The notes below the pieces were generated by a model, which saw nothing but the letters and a program-made list of their open reading frames with translations, searched no databases and was not told where the DNA came from. Shown here piece after piece: positions 52,284 through 61,534 of a stretch of DNA of 64,000 nt (its first letter is position 1; every line of letters starts with the position of its first letter). Origin of the DNA: Croceibacterium_A sp035626815 (lineage in GTDB: Bacteria > Pseudomonadota > Alphaproteobacteria > Sphingomonadales > Sphingomonadaceae); NCBI GenBank assembly GCA_035626815.1, contig DASPMY010000027.1, positions 1 through 64,000 of the forward strand. The letters are read 5' to 3'. A program made the position numbers and the translations under genes.

Positions 52284-54688
52284 CCGACTTCCTCCTCGAG
52301 CTGCGTTGCGAGGAAATCCCGGCGCGGATGCAGGCCGGGGCGCGCGCCGACCTCGAGCGGCTGTTCCGCCAGGCGCTGGGCGAGGCCGGCGTCACACCGG
52401 GCGAGGTCACCGTGTGGTCGACCCCGCGCCGCCTCGCGTTGATCGCGCGCGGCTTGCCCGAGGCGACCGAGGCGGTGCGCGAGGAAACCAAGGGCCCGCG
52501 CGTCGGCGCGCCGCCGCAGGCGCTCGAAGGCTTCCTGCGCAAAACCGGCCTGGCGCAAGACCAGCTCGAGGAGCGCGACGGGGTCTGGTTCGCCGTCGCC
52601 GAGAAGCCGGGCCGGGCGGTCAAGGCCGTGCTCGCCGAGGCGATCCCGGCGATCGTCCGCGCGTTCCCGTGGCCCAAGGCGATGCGCTGGGGCGCGGCCT
52701 CGCTTGCCACCGACAGCCCGCGCTGGGTGCGCCCGCTGTCGGGCATCGTCGCGATCTTCGGCGAGGCGCTGGTCGAGTGCGCCGTGGGCGAGGTCGCCGC
52801 CGGCTACATGACGCTCGGCCACCGCTTCCATTGCCCGGGCCCGATCACCATCGGCGGCGTCTCCGACTACCAGGAGAAGCTGCGCGCGTGCCACGTGATC
52901 GTCGCCCACGCCGAGCGCGAGGCGCTGATCCGCGAGGGCGCCGCGAAGGCCGCTGCCGAGGCCGGCCTGACGCTGGTCGCCGACGAAGGGCTGGTGGTCG
53001 AGAACGCCGGCCTCACCGAATGGCCGGTGCCGCTGCTCGGCCGCTTCGACCCGGCGTTCCTCGACGTCCCGCCCGAGGTCATCCAGCTGACCGCGCGCGT
53101 GAACCAGAAGTATTTCGTGTGCCAATCCTCCCCGGGACGGGGAGGTGGCAGCCGTGAAACGGCTGACGAAGGGGGTTCGCGTCCTGACGCGACCTCGCCG
53201 AACGCCGACAGCCCCCTCCACCAGCCTGCGGCTGGTCCCCCTCCCCGTGCCGGGGAGGATTTGGCAAACGCCTTCGTCTGCACGGCCAACATCGAAGCCA
53301 CCGACGGCGGCGCGGCGATCGTCGACGGCAACCGCAAGGTCCTCGCCGCGCGGCTCAGCGATGCGCGGTTCTTCTGGGACCAGGACCGCAAGACGCCGCT
53401 GGCCGAGCACGCCAGGAAGCTCGCGCGGATCACCTTCCACGAGAAGCTCGGCACGCTCGCCGACAAGGTCGAGCGCGTCGCCAGGCTGGCCCGGTGGCTG
53501 GTCGAGGAGGGGATCGTAGTGCCTCCCCAGGATGGGGAGGTGGCAGCGCGCAGCGCTGACGGAGGGGGGGTGCGTCCTGACGGGACCTCGCCGAACGCCG
53601 CCAACCCCCTCCACCGTCCTGCGGACGGTCCCCCTCCCCGTGCCGGGGAGGACCTCGCCGCCCTCGCCGAGCAGGCCGCGCGCCTCTGCAAGGCCGACCT
53701 CGTCACCGAGATGGTCGGCGAGTTCCCCGAGCTGCAGGGCCTGATGGGCGGCCATTACGCCCGCGCCGAGGGCCAGCCCGACGAAGTCGCCGACGCCATC
53801 CGCGACCACTACAAGCCGGTCGGGCAGGGCGACGAAGTCCCGACAGCGCCGGTGACGGTGGCGGTGAGTTTGGCGGACAAGCTGGATACGGTCATCGCGT
53901 TCTTCGCGGCCGACGAAAGGCCCACGGGATCGAAAGACCCATTCGCCCTTCGTCGCCAAGCACTTGCTATAGTTGCCTTGATCGTCCGAAATGGGCTTAG
54001 GCTAAGTCTTATCGAAGTCATCGGGCGGCATGAGATCCGGCATGTCTGGGACATGCTGACCGGAAGCAACGACACACCGGATCAACTTTTCGAGTTCTTC
54101 GCCGACCGCCTCAAAGTCCAGCAACGCGAAGCCGGCGTCCGCCACGACTTGATCGACGCGGTCTTCGCGCTCGGCGGCGAGGACGACCTCGTCCGCCTGC
54201 TCGCCCGCGTCCGCGCGCTGCAGGCGTTCATCGGCAGCGACGACGGCGCCAACCTCCACGCCGGCTACAAGCGCGCCGCCAACATCCTCAGGAAGGAGGA
54301 CTGGCAGGGCCTCGAGGGCGAGATCGCCCGCACCGGCGAGGAGGACCCGCTGGCGCTGGTCGACGATCCCGACCTCGCCCCGGTGATCGCCGCCAAGATG
54401 GCCGAGCGGCATCAGAAAGAGCTGTCCTACACGCCCGAGCCGGCCGAAAAGGCGCTGATCGACGCGCTCGATTCGGCCGAGCCGACAGCCGTCGCCGCCG
54501 TCGAAGCGGAAGATTTCGAAGGCGCGATGGCGGCGCTGGCCTCGTTGCGGGGCCCGATCGACCGGTTCTTTGACAGCGTGACGGTGAACGACGAGGACGC
54601 GGACAAGCGCGCCGCCCGGCTCGACCTGCTCGCCCGCTTCCGTGACGCGGTCCATCAGGTGGCCGATTTCTCGCGGATCGAGGGGTGA
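52280..54688 (+). CDS. glyS: Glycyl-tRNA synthetase, beta subunit, with two repeat-encoded inserts
   Basis: An 802-residue subunit; the family in alphaproteobacteria is near 700. Normal motifs are MTDFLLELRCEEIPARMQ, KRxLGP-type KGPRVGAPPQALEGFLRKTG, VIQLTARVNQKYF, VCTANIEATDGGAAIVDGNRKVLAARLSDARFFWDQD (read as blocks), KADLVTEMVGEFPELQGLMG and the C-terminal anticodon-binding region. Two Pro/Gly-rich stretches (about residues 282-327 and 414-458) are foreign to the family and correspond exactly to palindromic elements in the DNA. Both keep the frame, and the rest is intact, so the enzyme is presumably functional. ATG overlaps the DUF559 stop. Confidence 0.95.
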   Translation: MTDFLLELRCEEIPARMQAGARADLERLFRQALGEAGVTPGEVTVWSTPRRLALIARGLPEATEAVREETKGPRVGAPPQALEGFLRKTGLAQDQLEERDGVWFAVAEKPGRAVKAVLAEAIPAIVRAFPWPKAMRWGAASLATDSPRWVRPLSGIVAIFGEALVECAVGEVAAGYMTLGHRFHCPGPITIGGVSDYQEKLRACHVIVAHAEREALIREGAAKAAAEAGLTLVADEGLVVENAGLTEWPVPLLGRFDPAFLDVPPEVIQLTARVNQKYFVCQSSPGRGGGSRETADEGGSRPDATSPNADSPLHQPAAGPPPRAGEDLANAFVCTANIEATDGGAAIVDGNRKVLAARLSDARFFWDQDRKTPLAEHARKLARITFHEKLGTLADKVERVARLARWLVEEGIVVPPQDGEVAARSADGGGVRPDGTSPNAANPLHRPADGPPPRAGEDLAALAEQAARLCKADLVTEMVGEFPELQGLMGGHYARAEGQPDEVADAIRDHYKPVGQGDEVPTAPVTVAVSLADKLDTVIAFFAADERPTGSKDPFALRRQALAIVALIVRNGLRLSLIEVIGRHEIRHVWDMLTGSNDTPDQLFEFFADRLKVQQREAGVRHDLIDAVFALGGEDDLVRLLARVRALQAFIGSDDGANLHAGYKRAANILRKEDWQGLEGEIARTGEEDPLALVDDPDLAPVIAAKMAERHQKELSYTPEPAEKALIDALDSAEPTAVAAVEAEDFEGAMAALASLRGPIDRFFDSVTVNDEDADKRAARLDLLARFRDAVHQVADFSRIEG
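53124..53261 (+). repeat. Palindromic element inserted in frame in glyS, copy 1
   Basis: 138 bp (46 codons) bounded by AATCC (53124) and GGATT (53261). Left hairpin CCTCCCCGGGACGGGGAGG, right hairpin CCTCCCCGTGCCGGGGAGG, and a central spacer GCGTCCTGACGCGACCTCGC. Encodes ...GGSRPDATSPNADSPL... and ...GPPPRAGEDL. Confidence 0.9.
53520..53653 (+). repeat. Palindromic element inserted in frame in glyS, copy 2
   Basis: About 134 bp with the same architecture: CCTCCCCAGGATGGGGAGG at the left, CCTCCCCGTGCCGGGGAGG at the right, and the spacer GCGTCCTGACGGGACCTCGC, one mismatch from copy 1. Translated in the same element frame as copy 1 (GGVRPDGTSPNAANPL..., GPPPRAGEDL). Confidence 0.9.
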
Positions 54689-54816
54689 TTTTGCGTTCTT
54701 GTTGGAAGAGTGTCGCCCGGCAAATTCAACAGGAATCCTAATGAACTCAAGTGATTGACGATGATTCCCCAAGGCGACAGGGTGTCGCCTTTGTCGCCGG
54801 ACCTGATGAGGAAATG

Positions 54817-57468
54817 ATGCAGACGGTCTACACCTTCGGCGGCGGCGCCACGCACGACGACCCGCGCGCCAGGGACAAGACCGTCACCGGCGGCAAGGGC
54901 GCCAACCTCGCCGAGATGGCGGCGATCGGCCTGCCGGTGCCGCCGGGGTTCACCATCACCACCGAGGAATGCCTGCGCTACCTGAAGGACGGGGCGGACT
55001 TCTCGTCCGCCTTGCGCGCGGCGGTGGCCGGGGCGCTGGGGCACATCGAGCGCGCGGTCGGCAAGCGCTTCGGCGACGCGGCCGATCCGTTGCTGGTGTC
55101 GGTCCGCTCGGGCGCGCGGGTGTCGATGCCGGGGATGATGGACACCGTCCTCAACCTCGGCCTCAACGACGCCACGGTCGAGGGGTTGGCGGCGGCGGCG
55201 GGCGACGACCGCTTCGCGTGGGACAGCTACCGCCGCTTCATCCAGATGTACGCCGACGTCGTCCTCGGCCTCGATCACGGGCTGTTCGAGGAAGCGCTCG
55301 AGATCGCCAAGGACGGCGCCGGCTACTACGCCGATACCGAGATGCTCGGCGCCGACTGGCAGGCGCTGGTCGGCGAGTACAAGTCCATCGTCGAGCGCGA
55401 GCTCGGGCGGCCGTTCCCGCAGGACGTGGACGAGCAGTTGTGGGGCGCGATCGCCGCGGTGTTCGACAGCTGGGATTCGGACCGCGCCCGGGTCTACCGC
55501 CGGCTCAACGACATCCCCGGCGACTGGGGCACCGCGGTCAACGTCCAGGCGATGGTGTTCGGCAACATGGGCGAGACTTCGGCCACCGGGGTTGCCTTCA
55601 CCCGCGATCCCGCGACCGGCGAGAAGGCCTACTACGGCGAATGGCTGGTCAACGCCCAGGGCGAGGACGTCGTCGCCGGCATCCGCACGCCGCAGTACCT
55701 GACGCGGGCCGCGCGCGAGGCGGCGGGCGCCAAACCGCTCAGCATGGAAGAAGCGATGCCCGCGGCCTTCGCCGAGCTTTCCGCCGTGTTCGAGCTGCTC
55801 GAGGCGCACTACCGCGACATGCAGGACATCGAGTTCACCGTCGAGCGCGGCCAGCTGTGGATGCTGCAGACGCGGAGCGGCAAGCGCACCGCCCGGGCGG
55901 CGCTCAGGATGGCGGTCGAGATGGCCGGCGAAGGGCTGATCGACGAGAAGACCGCGGTGCTGCGGGTCGACCCGATGGCGCTCGACCAGCTGCTCCACCC
56001 GACGCTCGATCCGGCGGCGGCGCGCGACGTGCTGGCCAAGGGCCTTCCGGCGAGCCCCGGCGCGGCGAGCGGCCGGATCGTGCTCGACGCCGACACCGCC
56101 GAGAGCTGGGCCGGGCGGGGCGAGAAGGTCATCCTCGTGCGGGTCGAGACCAGCCCCGAGGACATCCACGGGATGCACGCCGCGCGCGGCATCCTCACCG
56201 CTCGCGGCGGCATGACCAGCCACGCCGCGGTCGTCGCGCGCGGGATGGGGCGGCCGTGCGTTTCGGGCGCCTCGGCGGTGGCGATCGACCTTGCCGCCCG
56301 CACGCTGCGCATCGGCGGCCGTGCGCTGGCCGAAGGCGACATCCTCACCCTCGACGGCGCGACCGGCGAGGTCATGGCCGGCGAGGTGGCGACGATCGAG
56401 CCCGAGCTGTCCGGCGACTTCGGCACGATCATGCAATGGGCCGACCGCCACCGCCGGATGGGCGTGCGGACCAATGCCGAGACGCCCGCCGACTGCCGCA
56501 TGGCGCGCACATTCGGCGCCGAGGGCATCGGCCTCGCCCGCACCGAGCACATGTTCTTCGATGCTTCGCGGATCAGCGCGGTCAGGCAGATGATCCTCGC
56601 CGAGGACGAGGTCGGCCGCCGCGCCGCGCTCGCCAAGCTGCTGCCCGAGCAGCGCGCCGACTTCGCCGAGATCTTCCGCACGATGGCCGGGCTGCCGTGC
56701 ACGATCCGCCTGCTCGACCCGCCGCTGCACGAGTTCCTGCCCCACGGCGAGGCCGAGTTCGAGGAACTGGCGGAAGCGACCGGGGTCGGCGCCGACAGGC
56801 TTAAGCGCCGCGCCGACGAGCTGCACGAGTTCAATCCGATGCTCGGCCACCGCGGCTGCCGCCTCGGGATCACCTACCCCGAGATCTACGAGATGCAGGC
56901 GCGGGCGATCTTCGAGGCGGCGTGCGAGGTCGGCGAGGTCGTCCCCGAAGTGATGATCCCGCTGGTCGGCACCCGCAAGGAGCTGGCGATCCTCAAGGCG
57001 CTGGTCGATGCGACCGCCGCCCAGGTGTTCGAAGAGCAGGGCCGGTCGCTCGACTACCTCGTCGGGACGATGATCGAGCTGCCGCGCGCCGCGCTGATGG
57101 CCGGCGAGATCGCCGTGGAGGCGCGGTTCTTCTCGTTCGGCACCAACGACCTGACCCAGACCACGCTCGGCGTCAGCCGCGACGACGCCGGCCGGTTCCT
57201 CGGCCAGTACGTCGACAAGGGCATCTTCCCGCGCGACCCGTTCGTCAGCCTCGACGTCGAGGGCGTCGGCCAGCTGATCGCGCTCGCCGTCGAGCGCGGC
57301 CGGCTCGCGCGGCCCGACCTCAAGCTCGGCATCTGCGGCGAGCACGGCGGCGATCCCGCGAGCATCGCCTTCTGCGAGAGCGTCGGCCTCGATTACGTCA
57401 GCGCCTCGCCCTACCGCGTGCCGATCGCGCGGCTGGCGGCGGCGCAGGCGGCGCTGAATGCTCGCTAG
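54817..57468 (+). CDS. ppdK: Pyruvate, phosphate dikinase
   Basis: An 883-residue enzyme interconverting pyruvate and phosphoenolpyruvate with ATP and phosphate. The ATP-grasp part has TVTGGKGANLAEMA and SVRSGARVSMPGMMDTVLNLG. The phosphohistidine domain has GGMTSHAAVVARGMGRPCV. The PEP-binding barrel has ARTEHMFF, EVMIPLVGTRKE, SFGTNDLTQTTLG and a catalytic Cys in GICGEHGGDP. The start is placed at ATG 54817 with GAGGAA just upstream; ATG 54814 or GTG 54751 are possible. Gluconeogenic or C3/C4 balancing role, transcribed after glyS. Confidence 0.96.
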   Translation: MQTVYTFGGGATHDDPRARDKTVTGGKGANLAEMAAIGLPVPPGFTITTEECLRYLKDGADFSSALRAAVAGALGHIERAVGKRFGDAADPLLVSVRSGARVSMPGMMDTVLNLGLNDATVEGLAAAAGDDRFAWDSYRRFIQMYADVVLGLDHGLFEEALEIAKDGAGYYADTEMLGADWQALVGEYKSIVERELGRPFPQDVDEQLWGAIAAVFDSWDSDRARVYRRLNDIPGDWGTAVNVQAMVFGNMGETSATGVAFTRDPATGEKAYYGEWLVNAQGEDVVAGIRTPQYLTRAAREAAGAKPLSMEEAMPAAFAELSAVFELLEAHYRDMQDIEFTVERGQLWMLQTRSGKRTARAALRMAVEMAGEGLIDEKTAVLRVDPMALDQLLHPTLDPAAARDVLAKGLPASPGAASGRIVLDADTAESWAGRGEKVILVRVETSPEDIHGMHAARGILTARGGMTSHAAVVARGMGRPCVSGASAVAIDLAARTLRIGGRALAEGDILTLDGATGEVMAGEVATIEPELSGDFGTIMQWADRHRRMGVRTNAETPADCRMARTFGAEGIGLARTEHMFFDASRISAVRQMILAEDEVGRRAALAKLLPEQRADFAEIFRTMAGLPCTIRLLDPPLHEFLPHGEAEFEELAEATGVGADRLKRRADELHEFNPMLGHRGCRLGITYPEIYEMQARAIFEAACEVGEVVPEVMIPLVGTRKELAILKALVDATAAQVFEEQGRSLDYLVGTMIELPRAALMAGEIAVEARFFSFGTNDLTQTTLGVSRDDAGRFLGQYVDKGIFPRDPFVSLDVEGVGQLIALAVERGRLARPDLKLGICGEHGGDPASIAFCESVGLDYVSASPYRVPIARLAAAQAALNAR

Positions 57469-57476
57469 CTCACCAT

Positions 57477-57556
57477 CCCGCGTCCCCGCAAAGGCGGGGA
57501 CCCAGGGCGGCGCGGCGCTAGACTGCGCTGGGCTCCCGCCTTCGCGGGAGCGCGGG
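57477..57556. repeat. Palindromic repeat, CCCGCGTCCCC family
   Basis: CCCGCGTCCCCGC...GCGGGGACCCAG forms the left hairpin, and CTGGGCTCCCGCC...GGCGGGAG-type CGCGGGAGCGCGGG the right. CCCAG/CTGGG join the arms. Related to 15491-15575. It lies between convergent ppdK and a methyltransferase gene. Confidence 0.8.
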
Positions 57557-57559
57557 TAT

Positions 57560-58318
57560 CTATCCTGGCCTCCAGCCGCTCAAGGTCAGGATCTCGAACG
57601 TCTCGACCACGCGGCCCTCCTCGTCGGCTTCGGCGGCGAATGCGGCGCGGGCGCGCTCGAGCCCGGCCTTGCCGAGCGGCGCGGGCGAAGCGAGGACGTT
57701 GCCGAGTCCCTGCGCCCGCAAGTCGGTCACCAACTGCTCGAGCGAGCGGTAGGCCACGGTCAACGTGCGGCCGTCCGCCACCGGGTCGGCCCAGCCGGCG
57801 CGCTGCAGCAGCTGCGCCCCGGCGCGGACGTCGACCATCGGGTGGAGCCGCGCCGCGGGGCGCTCGCCGTCGGCCGCCAGCATGATCCGGCGCAGCACCG
57901 GCAGGCTGCCCGCGCCGACGAAGCTGGCGATCGCCCGGCCGCCCGGCGCCAGCGCGCCGCGGATATGGATCAGCGCGCCCGGCAAGTCGTTGACGGTATC
58001 GAGCGTCGCCACGCTGGCGACGAAGTCGCAGCCCGCGAACGGCAACGGGCGTTCCTCGTCGAAGCCGTCGGCCGGCTCGCCCCGGATCACTTCGGCGCCC
58101 TGCCGCGCCAGCGCCTCGGCGAGCTGCCCGGTCCAGTCGCCGATCGCCAGCGCCCGCCTCGGCTCGTGGCGCAGGAAGGCGAGCCGCTCGAGCACGTCGT
58201 CGACGATGTCGTCGAGCACGAACCGCGCCGCGCCGGGCTGTCGCTGCAAGCCGGCGATCCGGCGCCGCGCCGCGGCTCTGCGGGCGCGCGAGAAGATCGT
58301 CGGCGGCGGGCTGGCCAT
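57560..58318 (-). CDS. SAM-dependent methyltransferase (NDUFAF5/BioC-like)
   Basis: A 252-residue protein. The N-terminal block TIFSRARRAAARRRIAG and DDIVDDVLERLAFL resemble the NDUFAF5-like methyltransferases common in alphaproteobacteria. The SAM-fold glycine motif is reduced (ALAIGDWTGQL) and DFVASVATLDTVNDLPGAL is the post-I region. It may act in respiratory complex I assembly or biotin synthesis; the sequence does not separate these. ATG 58318 was chosen with the family start MASPPP. It is divergent from comF, its usual neighbour. Confidence 0.83.
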   Translation of the reverse strand: MASPPPTIFSRARRAAARRRIAGLQRQPGAARFVLDDIVDDVLERLAFLRHEPRRALAIGDWTGQLAEALARQGAEVIRGEPADGFDEERPLPFAGCDFVASVATLDTVNDLPGALIHIRGALAPGGRAIASFVGAGSLPVLRRIMLAADGERPAARLHPMVDVRAGAQLLQRAGWADPVADGRTLTVAYRSLEQLVTDLRAQGLGNVLASPAPLGKAGLERARAAFAAEADEEGRVVETFEILTLSGWRPG

Positions 58319-58365
58319 GAGAAAGTCCTGCCCCTGCCGGCCCGCGCATGCAAGGTTGCCCCGCG

Positions 58366-59100
58366 ATGACGCTCGCCGAAGCCCTCGCCCCGCTGGTCGA
58401 CCTGGTCTACCCGCCTCGCTGCCCGGCGTGCGGCGAGGGGATCGCCGCGCAGGACGGCTTGTGCGCCGCCTGCTGGGCCGACCTGGCGTTCCCCGGCGAG
58501 CCCGCCTGCGCACTTTGCCAGCGCCCGTTCGGCGCCGCCGCCGTTCCCGACGGGGCGCTCTGCGCGCCGTGCCTCGCCGAGCCGCCGCGGCACGACGGGA
58601 TCGCCGCCGGGACGCTCTATAACGACGCCTCGCGCCAGCTGGTGCTGGCGTTCAAGCACGGGCGCCGGATCGCCCTCGCGCCGATGCTGGCGCGGATGAT
58701 CGCGGCCCGCCTCCCGGCGCTCGACGGCGAGTGGCTGGTCGTGCCGGTGCCGCTGCACCCGTGGCGGCTGTGGCGGCGCGGGTTCAACCAGTCGGCCCTG
58801 CTGGCTCGCGAGATCGCCCGGCTGCGCGGGCAGGCCTTGCGGGTCGACGCGCTGGAGCGGCGCAAGCCGACGCCGGTGCTCGGCGGCCTCGGCCGCGCGG
58901 CGCGGGCGCGGGCGCTGTCCGGCGCGATCGCGGTGAACCCACGCCATCGCCCGGCGCTGCCCGGCGCGAGCGTCGTGCTGGTCGACGACGTCGTGACCAG
59001 CGGCGCGACCACCGACGCTTGCGTGCGCGCGCTCAAGCGCGCCGGGACGCGGCGGGTGGTCGTCGCCTGTTTCGCGCGGGTGCTCGATGAAGCGCTCTAG
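58366..59100 (+). CDS. comF: ComF-family phosphoribosyltransferase-like protein
   Basis: A 244-residue protein with an N-terminal zinc-finger region of four Cys pairs (RCPACGEG, LCAACW, CALCQRPF, CAPCLAEP) and a type I phosphoribosyltransferase fold with the PRPP loop VVLVDDVVTSGATTDACV. ComF assists DNA uptake or handling in naturally competent bacteria, and its role elsewhere is unclear. ATG 58366 is preferred; ATG 58348 would add six residues. An intrinsic hairpin follows the stop. Confidence 0.92.
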   Translation: MTLAEALAPLVDLVYPPRCPACGEGIAAQDGLCAACWADLAFPGEPACALCQRPFGAAAVPDGALCAPCLAEPPRHDGIAAGTLYNDASRQLVLAFKHGRRIALAPMLARMIAARLPALDGEWLVVPVPLHPWRLWRRGFNQSALLAREIARLRGQALRVDALERRKPTPVLGGLGRAARARALSGAIAVNPRHRPALPGASVVLVDDVVTSGATTDACVRALKRAGTRRVVVACFARVLDEAL

Positions 59101-59112
59101 CCGAATAGCAAA

Positions 59113-59136
59113 ACGCCCGGGGCGAGCCCCGGGCGT
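59113..59136 (+). terminator. Hairpin downstream of comF
   Basis: ACGCCCGGGGC and GCCCCGGGCGT form a perfect 11-bp stem with a 2-nt gap, 12 nt after the comF stop. The following T-tract is weak (TTCGCG), but the position and strength suit termination. Confidence 0.65.
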
Positions 59137-59450
59137 TCGCGTGACGAAGTTCGCTGGACCGGGTACCGCATCACCCCCCAGTAGATGCGTCGGCCCAAAC
59201 CCTCATTTTCCCGGCCCGCCCTTGCGGACTGATGCCGAGACCCCCCTTCCTTGGCGCTTATCCGGCGCTGCCGGTCGGTCGCGGCCCGTCAAAGCCGCGG
59301 CGGCATTCATCCCATCGAAAGGGCGTGTCACAAAGCGCCTTCGCGGCGCGGCATGGATTTTCGCCGGCCGCTGTGGTTATCGTGCAACAAGGCTTTGGCG
59401 CGGAAGGCAAAATTCGCCGAAAATACAACGCAAGCGAGGGACGTTTCGAG
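59137..59450. other. Non-coding gap before hisI
   Basis: About 310 nt with no recognised gene. In-frame upstream extension of hisI across it has no HisI homology. The hisI promoter should lie here; AT-richer sequence at 59395-59430 is the likely place, but no clear boxes are seen. Confidence 0.45.
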
Positions 59451-59825
59451 ATGGCCGGTGACCCCGCCGGGCGCGAGCAAGGCGCCGCATTCATGCCCCG
59501 GTTCGACTCCGCCGGGCTGCTCACCGCGATCGCCCAGGACTCGGCCAGCGGCGAGGTGCTGATGGTCGCGTTCATGGATGCCGAGGCGCTCGCGGCGACG
59601 CGGGCGACCGGCCTCGCGCACTTCCATTCGCGCAGCCGCAACCGGCTGTGGCGGAAAGGCGAGACCTCGGGCCACGTGCTCCACGTCGAGGCGATCCTGG
59701 TCGATTGCGACCAGGACGCGCTGGTGCTCAAGGTCCGCCCGGCGGGCCCGGCGTGCCACACGGGCGAGCGTAGCTGCTTCTTCCGCGCGCTCGACGGCGA
59801 GGGCCTCTCTCGCGTCGACGGTTGA
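59451..59825 (+). CDS. hisI: Phosphoribosyl-AMP cyclohydrolase
   Basis: A 124-residue enzyme hydrolysing the purine ring of PR-AMP in the third step of histidine synthesis. The metal-binding motifs are HFHSRSRNRLWRKGETSG and DCDQDALVLKV, with PACHTGERSCF supplying Zn cysteines. ATG 59451 follows GAGGG; ATG 59493 is a shorter alternative. It is the separate HisI form without HisE. It overlaps the downstream acyl-CoA dehydrogenase gene by 4 nt. Confidence 0.95.
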   Translation: MAGDPAGREQGAAFMPRFDSAGLLTAIAQDSASGEVLMVAFMDAEALAATRATGLAHFHSRSRNRLWRKGETSGHVLHVEAILVDCDQDALVLKVRPAGPACHTGERSCFFRALDGEGLSRVDG

Positions 59826-61531
59826 GCGCCGCCGTGTTCCCATACGTTCCGCCGCTGCGCGACGTCCGCTTCGTGCTCGACCGGCTGCTCGACCTCGACA
59901 GCCAGGTCGAGGGGGACCTGATCGACGCGATCCTGTCCGCAGCGGGCCGCTTCGCCGCCGAAGTCGTCGCGCCGCTCAATCCGGTCGGCGATCGCGTCGG
60001 CTGCACCCGCCATCCGGACGGCTCGGTGACGACCCCGCCGGGCTACCGCGAGGCCTACGCGCAGTACCGCGAAGCCGCGTGGGGCACGCTCGCGCTGCCG
60101 GTCGAGCATGGCGGGCAGGGCCTGCCGCATGTCCTGGCGACCGTGGTCGAGGAATTCCTCAACTCGGCGTGCCACGCCTTCAACATGTACCCCGGGCTGA
60201 CGCACGGCGCGGTTGCGGCCCTGCTCGCGCGGGGCAGCGAGGCGCTCAAGGCGGCCTACCTGCCCAAGCTCGTCTCGGGCGAATGGCTCGGCACGATGGC
60301 GCTGACCGAGGCGCACGCCGGCACCGACCTCGGGCTGATCCGCACCACGGCCGAGCCGCGCGGCGACGGCCGCTTCGCGGTCACCGGCGAGAAGATCTTC
60401 TGCTCGGGCGGCGAGCACGACCTGACCGACAACATCGTCCACCTGGTGCTGGCCAGGCTGCCCGGCGCGCCGGAAGGCTCGCGCGGGATCTCGCTGCTCG
60501 TGGTCCCCAAGCTGCTGCCGGACGGCTCGCGCAACGCGGTCGCGTGCGGGGCCATCGAGCACAAGATGGGAGTGCACGGCAGCGCCACATGCGCGATGAA
60601 CTTCGACGGCGCGACCGGCTGGCTGGTCGGCGCCGAGAATGAAGGTCTTGCGGCGATGTTCGTGATGATGAACGCCGCGCGCCTCTCGTGCGGCAACCAG
60701 GGCCTGGCCCAAGCCGAGCTCGCCTATCAGAACGCTGCCGCCTACGCGCTCGAGCGCCGCCAGGGCCGCGCTCCCGGCAGCCCGGCCGCCGCCGACCCGC
60801 TGATCGTCCATCCCGACGTGCGGCGCCTGCTGATGGACGCGCGCGCCTTCATCGAGGGCTTCCGCGCGCTGGTGCTGTGGACTGCCTCGCAGATCGACTG
60901 CGGGGAAGAGGAGGTGGTCGGCCTGCTCACCCCGGTGATCAAGGCCCACGGCACCGACCGCGGCTTCGAGACCGCGGTGGCGATGCAGCAGGTCTTCGGC
61001 GGGCACGGCTACGTCGCCGAATGGGGGATGGAGCAGATCGTCCGCGATGCGCGGGTAGCGATGCTCTACGAGGGCGCGAACGGGGTGCAGGCGCTCGATC
61101 TGGTGGCGCGCAAGCTGGCGCGCGATGGAGGCCAGACGCTCGAGCGCTTCTGTGCCGGGGTCGAGACCGAATGCGGCGAGGCCGAGGCGGAGCTGCGCTT
61201 CATCGCCGCGCCGCTCGCCGAAGCGGTGCGCGAGGCGCGCGAGGCGGCGTACTGGCTGCTGTCGCAAGGCCGGGAGGACCCGAACCAGCTCGGCGCCGGG
61301 TCCTATGCCTTCCTGCAGCTGTTCGGCGTGCTGGCGATCGGGTGGATGTGGCTGCGCCTCGCCAAGGCCGCGCTGCCCGACGCCGACGATCCGTTCTGCG
61401 CCGCCAAGCTGGCGACCGCGCGCCACTATGCCTTGCACGCCCTGCCGCAATGCGGGGCACTGCGCCACAAGGTCGAGGCCGGCGCCGAGGTGCTGATGGC
61501 GCTGCCGGCCGAGGCCTTCCGGCGCGAGTGA
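59822..61531 (+). CDS. Acyl-CoA dehydrogenase, long form
   Basis: A 569-residue FAD enzyme of the roughly 580-residue acyl-CoA dehydrogenase subfamily with C-terminal extension. Motifs are LPVEHGGQGLP, MALTEAHAGTDLGLI, ITGEKIF-type VTGEKIFCSGG, and AMQQVFGGHGYVAEW. The probable catalytic Glu lies in LYEGANGVQALDLV. It introduces the 2,3-double bond in beta-oxidation; chain length is not readable. TTG 59822 overlaps the hisI stop; GTG 59834 is an alternative. It converges with a flavin oxidoreductase gene. Confidence 0.92.
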   Translation: MSAAVFPYVPPLRDVRFVLDRLLDLDSQVEGDLIDAILSAAGRFAAEVVAPLNPVGDRVGCTRHPDGSVTTPPGYREAYAQYREAAWGTLALPVEHGGQGLPHVLATVVEEFLNSACHAFNMYPGLTHGAVAALLARGSEALKAAYLPKLVSGEWLGTMALTEAHAGTDLGLIRTTAEPRGDGRFAVTGEKIFCSGGEHDLTDNIVHLVLARLPGAPEGSRGISLLVVPKLLPDGSRNAVACGAIEHKMGVHGSATCAMNFDGATGWLVGAENEGLAAMFVMMNAARLSCGNQGLAQAELAYQNAAAYALERRQGRAPGSPAAADPLIVHPDVRRLLMDARAFIEGFRALVLWTASQIDCGEEEVVGLLTPVIKAHGTDRGFETAVAMQQVFGGHGYVAEWGMEQIVRDARVAMLYEGANGVQALDLVARKLARDGGQTLERFCAGVETECGEAEAELRFIAAPLAEAVREAREAAYWLLSQGREDPNQLGAGSYAFLQLFGVLAIGWMWLRLAKAALPDADDPFCAAKLATARHYALHALPQCGALRHKVEAGAEVLMALPAEAFRRE

Positions 61532-61534
61532 CCG

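Noticed and set aside
54655..57345. Minus-strand frame of 896 codons opposite ppdK
   Set aside because: Composition typical of antisense frames over ppdK, with no conserved motif.
59232..59450. N-terminal extension of HisI
   Set aside because: Upstream in-frame sequence has no resemblance to the family, and normal length is obtained from 59451.
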